Shown here in pieces: positions 10,716 through 22,405 of a stretch of DNA of 64,000 nt (positions within the stretch are counted from its first letter, which is position 1; each line of letters starts with the position of its first letter). This DNA is from Smallanthus sonchifolius. Its lineage: Eukaryota > Streptophyta > Magnoliopsida > Asterales > Asteraceae. The translations under genes and the position numbers were made by a program. A model generated the notes under the pieces. That model did not search any database and was not told the DNA's origin. It saw only the letters and a program-made list of their open reading frames with translations. Location of the stretch: NCBI GenBank assembly GCA_023525975.1, contig CM042042.1:4533501-4597500 (forward strand), written 5' to 3'.

Positions 10716-10922
10716 TGCATTTTTAAGGTGATTATGACGTTTTCATGTCACAGATAGTTTCTAGGTTTTGCTATAGTTGGACTGATATCGCACTCACCAT
10801 CATAAATATCACCATGTTGTAAACCTTCAACACCCCAGGTCGGTTTGTTGAGCCAATTAACCAAACAATTGGTGTGCGTGTATTTGATTTGAAACAAATA
10901 ACCAGAAGTCTGTAGTTTCTAG
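10716..10922 (-). pseudogene. MORN exon-1 module, left half
   Basis: Minus-strand match to exon 1 around the first MORN repeat: caccatcataaatatcacca, then a segment matching agccaattaaccaaacaatt. The right half of the module was separated by the hAT insertion at 10923-11436. Confidence 0.7.
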
Positions 10923-11436
10923 TAGGGGTGTTCAAAGTCGGATATCCGAAAATTCGGATATCCGAAATTTTCGGATAGTGGATTTCACTATCCGAATCCG
11001 AATCCGAAATTTCGGATATCCGAATTTCGGATATCCGAAAATTCGGATACGGATTCGGATAGTGAAACGGATATCCGAAAATATAAAAAAAATAAAAAAA
11101 TATATAAAAATAATATTTTTAAATTACAAAAACAATTAAAAACCTTAAAAAACATTAGAAATTATACATATAAAAATATATAAATATAATATATCGGGTT
11201 TTGATTCAAATTTTCTTATTTTTAAATAATAAAAACAATTAAAAAAAATATATAAATATAATATTTCGGATATTCGGATATCCGAACTATCCGAAATATC
11301 CGAAAATCACTATCCGAATTCGAATCCGAAAATTCGGATATCCGAATTTCGGATATCCGAAATTTCGGATAATTCGGATTCGGATTTTCGGATAATTCGG
11401 GTTCGGTTTCGGATTCGGATTTTTTTGAACACCCCT
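10923..11436. mobile_element. hAT-type MITE with CGGATATCCG palindromes
   Basis: Perfect 14 bp terminal inverted repeats TAGGGGTGTTCAAA and an exact 8 bp target duplication gtttctag (10915-10922 and 11437-11444) define the element. Both halves are packed with cggatatccgaa and cgaatccgaa words, so each half can fold on itself; the centre is AT-rich. The paralogous block near 27920 (gtagtttctaggtataca) is the empty site. No coding capacity. Confidence 0.93.
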
Positions 11437-11530
11437 AGTTTCTAGGTATACAACAATGGTGATGTCTATGAGAGTGAGTTTCATATCAAATTAATTATCA
11501 CTACTTCAAAGAGGAGATGTAGATTATATG
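11437..11530 (+). pseudogene. MORN exon-1 module, right half
   Basis: Plus-strand match to the first MORN repeat (tatacaacaatggtgatgtc, then tatgagagtgagtttc). It is the continuation of the module interrupted by the hAT element. Confidence 0.72.
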
Positions 11531-11599
11531 TAGGCTTCCTAATTCTACCTCATTCATTTAGGTGATATAATGATTATTTTGTTTTGAAATGAGGTGATA

Positions 11600-12420
11600 T
11601 AATGATTATAAGAAGTAAATCAAAATTATAAGAGATGCTAAAGGTTCGAAATTTAAAACATATTCGAATAAAGGGGTTAATTTGAAATATAGAAGATTAG
11701 ATAATAAGAAGCAAATATTATATAATCGAATCCATGAGTTAAACATATTTTTGCATAACCTACACGGAACGTATGGTGGGATTTGTTTTGAAGATTTGTA
11801 TGATTTTCATATTAGACCCTTGCTTTCAAACATGTTGCATTAGTTTTAAGGTGCATTTTAATATTAAATTCAAACTAAAAGGGCTAGTGTGCAACTTTAA
11901 TTAAAAAAAGCAAATTACATGAAATCATACCAATCTAAAATATTTAAAACAAATCCACCATGTAAATTATATCTCCACTTTCAAATATGTTGCATTAGTT
12001 TTAGGGTGCATTAAAATTTGCCAAACTATCAAACGACTGATTTTTTATTATCATTATTTCAAAGAGCATATTCAAATAGTATTTCCTAAATCCCGATTAT
12101 GTGATTAAACCATGAAAGTTATGAACCCTATCCATCCATTTTAGCTGACTCTGTGACTCCTATCCATTGTGGTCGTGTGTAAACCATAGTGTCTTTTTTA
12201 TTTAGTCTACTGACTTCTAAGTATTCGAATACCTAAGGTTACGGGCGTACAGTTTTGATCCTAAGATACACGCTATAACTTATAGCCTGTAAATTAAGTT
12301 ACTGTTTTCTATATTACAATCGTGTGAATAATATATTGATTTATTATTTGTATTCATGTATGCTTAGGGTGGTATGTTTTACATCTAATAGTCATTTTGT
12401 TAGGGATATGTTATTCGTAC
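11600..12420. other. Duplicated spacer, no gene seen
   Basis: AT-rich sequence matching 28080-28900 over its length. It contains the recurring motifs tgttgcattagttttagggt and ggttacgggcgtac seen in most blocks. Confidence 0.6.
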
Positions 12421-12429
12421 ACCTAATCC

Positions 12430-12670
12430 GATACTTTGACCCCTTACATACGAGCCATATGTAAGCATACAGGTCATACACGACTCATATGCAAGACAAG
12501 TTCGGCATTAGTCTAATCAGTCGTTCATGTCTCTTTATACGACTCATATGTACACATACGAGTCATGTGTGTGGCGTACCCTATAAGACTCATAAACACA
12601 CATACGAGTCATATGTGCCCCATATGACTTATATACACACATACGAGTCGTATGTGTGGTGTCCAAAGAA
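12430..12670. repeat. CATACGAGTC minisatellite, second array
   Basis: About five units of the array described at 3105-3400, here shorter. It is followed by the same T-rich unit array at 12785-12955. Confidence 0.72.
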
Positions 12671-12999
12671 TCAAATATTACAAAAATGCTAAATCACAAC
12701 GTTAAGAGAGAATGTACGAGTCACGTATAGAAGCGTTTACCGGTGCAGTAGAAAATACGAAAACTCAAGTATTCTACGCTTTTGGATTATAAATTTTATA
12801 GTTAATTTTTAATTTTATAGTTTAATTGTAATTTTTATAGTTAATTTGTATTTTTTTTATAGTAAAATTGTATTTTTTAATACTTAAATTGTTATTTTTA
12901 TAGTTAAATTGTTAATTTATACTTACTTTGTAATTTTATTGTTAATTTGTAAAAAAGAATTATGTTTACACGATTCATATGATCATATATGGGCCGTAT

Positions 13000-14240
13000 A
13001 GTTGGGTATATTACCCATTTATGACTAATTTGAAGTTGATATGGGTCATATTGTCTCATACGACTAGTATATGGACTGTTCATAACAAAAATTGGCCGGA
13101 TTCAACCCATTTTACTTAAAAAATCCAGATATGGTTCATAAATGAAGACAACCATCGCCCGAAACTCGCCAAACACTCACCAAAAAGATGGTTAAAAACC
13201 GGTCAGAGTGACAGGGAGATGAAAGAAGGGTCAGACCTGCTTATTTGTTGCAATACATTTTGGTTCTTATTTTATGTTTCAATTTTTTGTTCAAAACAAG
13301 AACAAGAAGTTTAGTTTAGGTTGAAATGATGTCGTTAATTGGTATATTCTACAATTTTAATTATTTTTTTGCCAAAATGAAGTTGTTGGAATTATAACCG
13401 AAAAACTGAGTGGTTCAAAATTTGGACACCGTATCACCTAAAGGTGAAGATGTATAATTGTGTGCTCAATTTTGGGGGAAATGGTGGTGGCCCATGAAAC
13501 CCACATCAAACAATATTAATCGAAGTTACCATAATATGTGTGAAGTTCGTCAAAAAAAATTGTACCAAATTCCATGGTAATTTCACATCACCTTAGTATT
13601 TTTGAATGTTGGTGCGAAGTCTGGATGCCCAAAAGGATTGTCTTTGTGGCCTGGTACGGATGACATCAGCGGCTTGATCCGGACTTGACTCACTCTAGAT
13701 AGCATTTTCATGTCACAAATAGTTTCTATGGTTTGGGTATGGTTAGACTGATATCGCATTCACCATCATATATATCACCATGCTGTAAACCTTCATCAAC
13801 CCAGCCCCAGGTTAGTTCGTTGAGCCAATTAACCAAACAATTAGTGTGCCTGGATTTGATTTGCAACAAATAACCAGAAGGTTGTAGCTTCTAGATATAC
13901 AGCAATGGAGATGTCTACGAGGGTGAGTTTCATATCAAATTAATTATCACTACTTTAAGGAGGAGTGTAAATTATATATAAACTTCCTAATTCTACCTCA
14001 TTTATTTAGGTGATATGATGATTATAAGAACTAAATCAAAATTATAGGATTTAATTTCCTAAAGACTCGTAAGTTCAAATTTTATAAGATAATAAAGTGA
14101 TTAATTTGTGTTATCCAAAATTGTATAGAAGATAAGATAATAACAAGAAAATATTATATAATCAAATCTTGAGGTAAATATTATATACGCACGGTGGGAT
14201 TTTTTTTCAAGATATAGTATGATTTTCTTATTAGTCCTTT
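13000..14240. repeat. Segmental duplication D5, copy 1
   Basis: Matches 44610-46830 apart from an 1.1 kb hAT element present only in the second copy. It includes an exon-1 module at 13700-13975. Parts also match 17860-18915 and 29540-30510. Confidence 0.78.
13700..13975. pseudogene. Head-to-head MORN exon-1 module
   Basis: Bases 13750-13850 on minus match exon 1 before and at the first MORN repeat (caccatcatatatatcacca; accttcatcaacccag; agccaattaaccaaacaatt). Bases 13893-13935 on plus match the same repeat (tatacagcaatggagatgtc, acgagggtgagtttc). The two fragments point at each other's 3' ends, so a transcript would form an imperfect hairpin. This is the type example of the recurrent module. 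Confidence 0.75.
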
Positions 14241-14417
14241 GCTTTTAAATTGAAATTACACACTAGCCCTTCTAATTTGAATTGAATTTTCATGCACTCT
14301 AACACTAATGCAACATATTTGAAGAGGAGGAATATTGTATATATGGTAACTTACCATCATTAGTTTTAGGGTGCATTAAAATTCAATTAAAATTCACTAA
14401 AAAAACTAGCAAACGAT

Positions 14418-14588
14418 TCATACAATGACCAGAGTTGGATCATCATAGTAATGCACACGGCTCTGGACCGCCTTAACGGCCGCCACCCTTGCTGTATTTG
14501 CCGCCCTGTTAGCAGCTGCCATTGCCCTACTCAGCTTCTCATCCACATTCACTGAAACCAATGCTTTGTCACCTAATCGTCTGGCTTC
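14418..14588 (-). pseudogene. Isolated MORN exon 3, copy 1
   Basis: A full-length copy of the last MORN exon: acceptor (tccag-type, ending AG at 14590-14589), E-A-R-R-L-G-D-K-A-L, the alanine-rich A-A-A-N-R-A-A-N-T-A-R and the end P-T-L-V-I-V stop. The frame is intact over all 57 codons. Exons 1 and 2 are absent next to it, so it is an exon fragment rather than a gene. The acceptor AG is preceded by C, whereas the intact gene has TAG. It keeps the frame as well as the copies at 26057 and 53640. Confidence 0.8.
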
Positions 14589-14689
14589 CTGGAAACCAAC
14601 AATCAAAGATGATTTTACACCGGTTATTGTCATATAAAAGAGGGGTGTTTGCAATGTTGGAAATCAGCCACAAGAACACATACACATAA

Positions 14690-14985
14690 TATTTTGTTGT
14701 TGCTAGTGTCACATCTTTTTAATTATCTTTTTATCAAGTTAGTTTGAAATTGATTTTATCCAAAACTGTATTTACCTCAAGATTCGGTTATATAATATTT
14801 TGTTGTTGTTACCATATTGATTTTCCTCAAGATTCGGTTATATAATATTTGACCTTACGAGTCTTTAGCAAATCTTATAATTTTGAATTTTGATTTAGTT
14901 CTAATAATCATCATATCACCTAAATAAATGAGGTACAATTAGGATTATTTATGAAGCTACAAATAATCTACTTCTGCTCTTTGAA
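14690..14985. other. Duplicated spacer, no gene seen
   Basis: Copies of the tcggttatataatattt unit, shared with 19080-19400, 41690-41990 and 47080-47390. No gene seen. Confidence 0.6.
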
Positions 14986-15290
14986 GTGGTGATAATAAAG
15001 AAAGTGAGTCATACGATTGTTTGACAATTTAATTTGATATGAAAATCACCCTCATAGACATCTCTATTGTTGTATACCTACAAACTACAGGCTTCCCGCT
15101 ATTTGTTGCAAATCAAATACACGCACACCAATTGTCTGATTAAATTGCTCAATGAACCGACTTAAGGATGGGTTAGTGAAGGTTTACAGCATGATGATAT
15201 CTATGAAGGTGAGTACGATATCAGTCTAACTATATCCAAACCTTATAAACTACTTGTGACATGAAAACGTCATAATTATAGGAACCGTTT
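14985..15290. pseudogene. MORN exon-1 module, inverted orientation
   Basis: The reverse complement of the module at 13700-13975: minus-strand first MORN repeat at 15052-15092, then plus-strand repeat at 15185-15225 (cagcatgatgatatctatga). The orientation is opposite to the copies at 13.7 and 18.7 kb. Confidence 0.7.
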
Positions 15291-15302
15291 ATCAAAATAT
15301 GT

Positions 15303-16086
15303 CCTATATAATAAACAAGTAAAAATTGGGACACTTGTCACTCTATGATTCCTCCTCAGGCTAAACCATTTATTTATTTAGACATTACACGCAGATCTTT
15401 TATGACCTGTTTTCCTTTAGGAAGAAACCCTAATTTTTCAATTTCATTCGCACTCCTCAACCCTTTCCTCTCCCATTCCTTCTCAGGCTAAACCATTTAT
15501 TTATTTAGACATTACACTCTATGATTTAATCTAACCCTAAAACATAAGAAAACAATCGCCGTTCATTCTGTGAAATTCTTTGTTATTCAAGATGCGCAGA
15601 TGAACATACAGTGAAGAACAATCGGAACGTAGATTGGCATTGCAGATGAAGAGATTGGGAATCGTTTGTGTTCTTTTCTTGAGCCGTAAACTATCATCAT
15701 TATCTACATTCTTACGTGCGATCGGAGCCCTAAAACAGGTTTGTGTAATCGCTACCATATCTATTCCGTTCTTTACAATATGTTACGAAGATAAATATAT
15801 CTGATTATAGGTGTTAAATGGAGCTATGTATTGAACTATGGCAGGTATAAAGCATGCACGTAGGTGGTTTATTTATTAGGTATAACAAACACAATTAATC
15901 TTCAATGCTATGTTATTGTCATACTGTTGCCTAGTAACCAATTTAGTGAACCATTAGCTAACTTTTCACACTTACCAGTTCGACTAATTACCATAAAATA
16001 GAACCTTTTTATACCCATTCCTGTTTCATTAATGCATCTATTCTCTTTATGTTCTTCATACTTCTAATCAATTCTAATTTAATTCA
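15303..16086. other. Foreign insertion with possible 5' exon, left part
   Basis: The sequence departs from the paralogous block right after tttatcaaaata; the block at 19735 continues normally. It opens with tcctatataataaacaag, similar to a Helitron 5' terminus. Bases 15420-15740 look like a plant 5' leader (aaccctaat, cctctccc) ending in a plausible donor at 15736 (aacag/gtttgt). No 3' Helitron hairpin was found, so the element type is open. Confidence 0.4.
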
Positions 16087-16748
16087 GGGAAAAATATGAA
16101 AATGGACATTTGACTAAGAAAATATTCAAAAATGGACATCCTTATTTAGCATACTGTTTCATGGACATTAGTCATGACAGCCGATTAAAGACGGCTAAGC
16201 TAGCCGGCTAAAATTTGTATGTCAAAATTCCATTTGTCAGGGTACGAACCAATAATATGGCGACACGAGGCAGGCTTAGCCGTCTAATGTATTTAGCCGT
16301 CTAAATAAACAGTTATAGCCGTCTATTAGACGGCTTAGCCCCGAAAACATTTTTTGAAAATTTTCGGAGGCTTAGCCGTCTAATAGACGGCTATAACTGT
16401 TTATTTAGATGGATAAATGCATTAGACGGCTAAAACTGTTTATTTAGAATGCTAAAACTGTTTATTTAGACGGCTATAAATGTTTATTTAGACGGCTATA
16501 ACTGTTTATTTAGACGGCTAAATGCATTAAACGGCTAAAACTATTTATTTAGATGGCTAAGCCTGCCACGTGTCACATGCTTATTGGCTCGTACTCTGAC
16601 AAATGGCATGTTGGCACGGAAATTTTTGCCGGCTAGCTTAGCCGTCTTTAGCCTTTTCGCAAGAAAAATGTCCATGAAATAATAGGCTAAATAAGAATGT
16701 CCATTTTTTAGTATTTCTTGGTTAAATGTCCATTTTCGTATTTTTCCC
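16087..16748. mobile_element. MULE-type MITE with very long inverted ends
   Basis: Both ends read GGGAAAAATA(T/C)GAAAATGG inwards, and similarity between the ends continues for well over 100 bp, including taaagacggctaagctagcc. The flanks, tttaattca and tttatttaa, could be a decayed 9 bp target duplication as in Mutator-like elements. The middle (16260-16560) holds about eight copies of a 22 bp unit containing agacggctataactgttta, in both orientations. No coding sequence. Confidence 0.75.
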
Positions 16749-16932
16749 TTTATTTAACACCAAGTCAAAATAATCTTCATAAGCTATTTTTTTTACTTTA
16801 AGTATATTTGGTTTATTTGTACATTTGCATGTTTGATTTGGAACTTATGCTTATGCATGCAAAAATGGTTGAATTGTTACTATTTGCTTTAGATAAAAAC
16901 AAAACTAACTAATTTTGTTTTTGTTAATGCAG

Positions 16933-17039
16933 ATCTGTTGACCAAAGATTACAACTATGACTACATGTTTGTTTTATATGTTGCTGGATTGGGGTTAGTA
17001 ATCCAGATTTCACAAGTCACAATGCTTCCAATGGCTTAG
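16933..17039 (+). pseudogene. Porin (VDAC)-like exon fragment
   Basis: After a good acceptor (tttttgttaatgcag) the frame reads L-L-T-K-D-Y-N-Y-D-Y-M-F and later V-A-G-L-G-L, then a stop at 17037. Plant mitochondrial outer-membrane porins have an N-terminal K-A-R-D-L-L-T-K-D-Y-N-x-D-x-K-F segment, with an intron splitting the Asp codon just before L-L; here the exon starts AT, fitting the same phase. Only one exon is recognisable and it decays after ~20 residues, so it is a captured or broken fragment. Exon 1 could be the leader ending at 15736, but no porin start is readable there. Confidence 0.55.
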
Positions 17040-17099
17040 GTTTTAATATATATTGTAAGTTATTTGATTGATCTTTCACCAATTTACAAAGAAATAAGA

Positions 17100-17860
17100 T
17101 CAACTGGGTGCATTCATGATTTGAATAGAGTATGGGAGCAAGTCATTTTTTGTATGAGATTAAAATTACTGCAAGAAAAAAAAAATAGTCTTTAAGCGTT
17201 TCAACCTATTAAAATCGATCCCATTTTAGGGTTTTTTTATTTAAATTTGACACATTTTATATAAAGCACATATCATATCGACTCATATATAAGTGAAGGG
17301 GTTGAACTTGCTACCTCGGTGTTTATATATTAAAGATCCATTTTTATTTTCATTTTTTACTTATTTTTTTATGAGATTTGTTTTCTTGATTTAACATTTT
17401 GTTAATACAGGTATGGGTCAACAAAATATGGTCTTAGGCAGCTTCAATCTTCATTATTAAATGAACGAACATAAATGAACTTCCCGTCGAACGGTTCACG
17501 AACAGTTCGCTAAACGTTCGGTTCGTTTATAACCCTAGTTAAAAGCATGCATTTTAATCATCCTATTTTGATATAATATTTTGATATAATAGATAATGTT
17601 AAACTTAGTACACTGTACAAAATATATATCAATTTCATACAACGTTTTTTTGTTAGCCACGTTAATGTCACCGCTTCAACCGTTTAATGTCCGTCTTACG
17701 TTGCGGAGCACGTGGCACCATTTTTAGTTAGATCTTAATTATCATTTATGAAGAGGGCAATATAAAATAAATATTAATATTAGTACGATTAGGGTTCCTA
17801 AATGAACAAAGTTATAAATAATAATAATGTAATAAATATTAATATTAGTACCATTTTACT
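17100..17860. other. Insertion remnants, right part
   Basis: AT-rich DNA with no gene. Bases 17455-17540 (gaacggttcacgaacagttc, ending gtttataaccctag) look like the end of a hAT element; related words (cgttcgtgttcattc) recur at 21245-21365. No matching second end was found. Confidence 0.4.
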
Positions 17861-18915
17861 AAAAAAAATCCAGATATAGTTCATAAATGAAGACCACCAT
17901 CGCCCGAAACTCACCAAACACTCACTAAAAAGATGGTTGAAAACCGGTCAGAGTGACAAGGAGATGAAAGAAGCGTCAAACTTGCTTATTGGTTGCAATA
18001 AATTTTGGTTCTTATTTTATTTTATGTTTCAATTTTTTGTTCAAAACAAGAACAAGAACAAGAAGTTTAGTTTAGGTTGAAATGATGTTGTCAATTGGTA
18101 TATTCTACATTTTTAATTAGTTTTTTTTTTGCCAAAAAGAAGTTGTTGCTAGTGACGGACCCGGAAAATTTTTTCATGATGGTCGGAAATTTTTGGGGTC
18201 GGTTGAGCAGTGATATATAACGTACATTTAACACTATTTTTTTTCATTGAATGGCAATCGGGGGACTATTTAAAAAATCTATGGGGGGCGATGGAGATTT
18301 TAATGCGTATTTTACACTATTTTTTTCAAAGAGGGCGGCTACCTATTTGTTACAGGTCGTTGGAATTATAACCGAAAACTGAGTGGTTCAAAATTTGGAC
18401 ACCGTATCACCGTGGAGATGTATAATGGTGTGCTCAATTTTGGGGGAAACGGTGGTGGCCCATGAAACCCACACCAAACAACATTAATCGAAGTTACCAT
18501 TATGTGTGATGTTCATTCAAAAAAAATTGGACCAAATTCCATGGCATTTTTGAAGGTTGATGTGAAGTCTTGATACCCATAAGGGTTGTCTTTGTGGCCT
18601 GGTACAGATGACATCATCGGCTTGGTCCGGACTTGAGTCACTCTAGATGGTGTTTTCATGTCACAAATAGTTTCTATGGTTTGGGTATAGTTAGACTGAT
18701 ATCGTACTCACCATCATAGATATCACCATGCTGTAAACCTTCATCAACTCAGCCCAAGGTCGGTTCGTTGAGCCAATTAACCAAACAATTAGTGTGCCTG
18801 GATTTGATTTGCAACAAATAACCGGAAGGCTGTAGCTTCTAGATATACAGTAATGGAGATGTCTACGAGGGTGAGTTTCATATCAAATTAATTATCACTG
18901 CTTTAAGGAGGAGTG
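17860..18915. repeat. Segmental duplication D6, copy 1
   Basis: Matches 29540-30510, including a ~210 bp insertion at 18151-18360 (starts ctagtgacggacccgg) that is lacking at 13385 and 45015. This shows the two copies share a more recent ancestor with each other than with D5. Confidence 0.75.
18650..18915. pseudogene. Head-to-head MORN exon-1 module
   Basis: Same structure and orientation as 13700-13975: minus-strand exon-1 fragment at 18705-18800, plus-strand MORN repeat at 18845-18885. Confidence 0.73.
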
Positions 18916-19079
18916 ATAATATTATAAGGTAAAGTGATTAATTTGTGTTATCCTAAATTGTATAGAAGATGATAATATTTTGTTGTTGTTATCTTTTCTA
19001 CTTTAATAACCCAAAACGCATTAATCACATTATTTTATTAATAAACACCCATAGCTCTGTTAAGAGGCTATCAAGTTAG

Positions 19080-21020
19080 TTTGAAATTGATTTTATCCAA
19101 AACTGTATTTACCGCAAGATTCCGTTATATAATATTTTGTTGTTGCTTGTGTCACATCTTTTTACTTATCTTGTTATCATGTTAGTTTTGAAATTGATTT
19201 TATCCAAAAGTGTATTTACCTCAAGATTCGTTTATATAATATTTTGTTGTTGTTATCATGTTGATTTTCCTCAAGTTTCGGTTATATAATATTTGAACTT
19301 ACGAGTCTTTAGCAAATCTTATAATTTTGAATTTTAATTTAATTCTTCTAATCATCATATCACCTAAATAAATGAGGTAGAATTAGGATTATTTATGAAG
19401 CTATAAAATCTACTTCTGCTCTTTGAAGTGGTGGTAATAAAGAAAGTGAGTCATTCGATTGTTTGACATTTTAATTTGATATGAAACTCACCCTCATAGA
19501 CATCTCCATTGCTGTATACCTACAAACTACAGTCTTCCCGTTATTTGTTGCAAATCAAATAACACACACCAATTGTTTGGTTAAATGGCTAAACGAACCG
19601 ACTTAGAGCTGGGTTGGTGAAGGTTTGCAGCATTGTTATATCTATGATTGTGAGTACGATATCAGTTTAACCATACCCAAACCTTATAAACTAATTGTGA
19701 CATGAAAACGTCATAATTGTAGGAACCGTTTATCAAAATAAATAATAAAAAGATTTTATAAACAATTACAATACATAAAAAGAATAAGCAATAATTTACA
19801 AGTACTTTTACAACTGAATTTTTTTAAAACAAGAATGTAAGATCAGAATTTCTTGGTTGATGATTTGTATTAAATAATGGTATCTTAAAATAAACTTCGA
19901 GCCTGTCAAGAGAACTTTGTTAATTAACCAGGGTACAAATGCCGAAGCAAGAATTAAAACGAAAAAATTGCTTTGAACGTCTTAAATGTGATTGTATTGT
20001 AGTGTTTTTCAAGTGACTGCCGACGTCCCCTTTTATAGGTTGTCGGAATAGGATGCAACACATTATTTATTTCTAACTAATTACATAATGACCCCACTGT
20101 TTCTACTAATTATATTCAAGACAGTAACTTTACTAACGGATAGCAGTTTACTAAATCGTATTCATCCTTAGTTTGCTTTCTAGTCCATTCTTTGAAGGTC
20201 TTTAATCTTCGCACCGCTTCTTAGAATGGTGTGTTAAGATTAGAAAAGTGCTCAATTGTAGAAACTATCTATACCAATCTTTTGTCATTCATTGTATGCC
20301 CAAAATTTCTTGCTTGTGATTCAATCTCACTAATTTTTCTAGAATAAGCATCAAGTGACTCATTAATACCCATTTATAAAGATTCAAAATCTGACTCAAC
20401 TATTTGTAGTCGTGCCTCTTTAACGCTATCTGCTCCTACATGTTGAACCTTTAGTGCATCCCAAATATCATTGGCTGAAGTAAGGTTGGCAATTTACAAG
20501 ACAGAATTGCTCAGTATAGTAATGTAATTGTTTGGTTGTTTTTCTTGTGATTGACTTTAGTTCATTTGGTTGGTTCTACTGCCACCTATATATCATGGAC
20601 ATTAAAGATTGCTCTAACCTTTACAGCTTAGAAGGTGTAATTTGTAGAGTTGAAAATTAGGCACTGGAAAGTCATTACGTCCCTCCTTCATTTGTCGCCA
20701 CAGTCTCTTTGTTTTTGTTCTTGAATGAATCCTTAACCATTGAACGTGTCTTCTTTTTCCTTAGTACAACCCACTGGTCTTTCAGTTAACACTCGATTTT
20801 ATCAAACATCTCTATTAAACTGACGTTGATTAATTACTTCCCAGATCGAAATGACTTTCCTTTCTATTTATTTTGTGTACTTTTGTTTCAAGGATTAAAG
20901 ATTTATTTTTGTACCCACTTTAGTACTTTGGTTCCTGTTGCCTTTTATTATAATAATTTTTCCTTTAAATTCTATTTTGACTTTTGGTCAAACAGTTTCA
21001 CAAAAACACATTTTTAGTGT
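19080..21020. repeat. Segmental duplication D4, copy 1
   Basis: Matches 41690-43580 and 47080-48680/48684-48810. It contains an inverted exon-1 module at 19435-19735. The stretch 19900-20830, present in all three copies, has on the minus strand the look of a retroelement polyprotein remnant (for example the region of 20170-20520), but frameshifts prevent a family call. Confidence 0.72.
19435..19735. pseudogene. MORN exon-1 module, inverted orientation
   Basis: Reverse complement of the 13.7 kb module: the minus-strand MORN repeat at 19485-19525 (aaactcaccctcatagacat), then the plus-strand fragment at 19615-19660. Confidence 0.7.
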
Positions 21021-22242
21021 TTTCTTCCTCTTGATCTTGGTTCCAACCACGCCTGATTTCACTTCTACCACCACTTTTGGTACAAACCATTACTTTTCTG
21101 ATATGATCTTCTAGTCATATTTATCACGTGTCATTTCAAGATATTCAATATCTTTCCGGTCACAGTTTCAATTTGAAAACCATGTATTCGAATATATTTG
21201 AAAACTTAGTATTAGACTTGTAAACGAATCGAACAGAAAAATATCATGTTCGTGTTCGTTCTTTTAACTTTAACCGAACATATAATCGAACGCAAAAAGT
21301 TAAACGAACGAGGTTTCAATGTTCATGTTCATTCGCTAAGAAAATGAACGTGTTCGTGTTCATTCATGTCACACCCCGAGAAATAATACCTCGGGCGTGC
21401 GATTCAGATTGGTACCTGTTTTGAATAATCATTTTATTTGCACAACGGAAATTATATGGTTCTAAGTTTCATGAAAATTCTCGACTTTTGTAGGGGAGTA
21501 ACTGCATTTTCATAAAACATGAGGAATTAAATACCCCTCAAAATTTACAATCATTATTCTGAAAATTTGAAGTTTTATACTTCGGATTACAATACTGTTT
21601 AATAATATCCCGAGCCACGGGAGCCATGCTCTATGTACTTTAGTCACCACCATCTACTTCAAAACTGAGTAATGTATTATGGAGTCTAGGGTATATCCTC
21701 CCTAAACCACTACCTTATTATCAACGTTATTCATGACTACCTGAAAACATTTTGAAAATATACGTCAACAAAAGTTGGTGAATAAAATTTACAATGTAAC
21801 ATCCCAAAAATAAAACGACCGTTATAATTACGGAATAAACAAACGAGGCATGTCGGGTCAGGCCGGATGGGTCGGCGCCTCCCCTATAAATAGCTTAGAC
21901 CTTCATCATTTCTCTTATTTGCAAGTTCTAGAGAGAGAAACCGTAGAGAGAGAAAGTTGGCGGATCGACCCGAGATTTCAGCAAAGTGTTGCTTCATAGC
22001 TCGTGAGAAGAACCTCCGGATCAGAAACTCGATTCAGGTAACGATCAGGCCTAAATCTGAGTTTTAGTTCGTTTTTGGGTTTTTCGGGTTTTGGGTGAAA
22101 AAGTAACGTTTTCACGGATAAAACTGAAAAATAAACATAGATTTGAGTTCCTTAATGGAAAACAAACGTTTTGAATGTAAACAGGTTCGGGATCTTTACG
22201 TGATCAGACCCGAATGAGAAAGTTAGGGTTTTTGCGAAGAAC

Positions 22243-22405
22243 AGGTCGTGCGCACTTATCAAGTACACACGGAGCAGGTCCTGCGTACTTATCAAGCATG
22301 CAGGAAGAGAGCACTGCGTACTTATCAAGTTCGCAGGAAGAGGATCCTGCGTACTTGATAAGTACGCAGGAAGCAGGTTCTGCGCACTTGCTAAGTGCGC
22401 AGGCA
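22243..22405. repeat. Tandem and inverted 30-bp repeats in the solo LTR
   Basis: Five units of the form ctgcgtacttatcaag...caggaag. The fourth unit is inverted relative to the third (gtacttgataagtacgcagg), making a local hairpin. Confidence 0.75.

Noticed and set aside
17455..17540. Helitron 3' end suggested by the CTAG at 17535
   Set aside because: No stable hairpin directly before the CTAG; the gaacgttcgg words fit a hAT remnant better.
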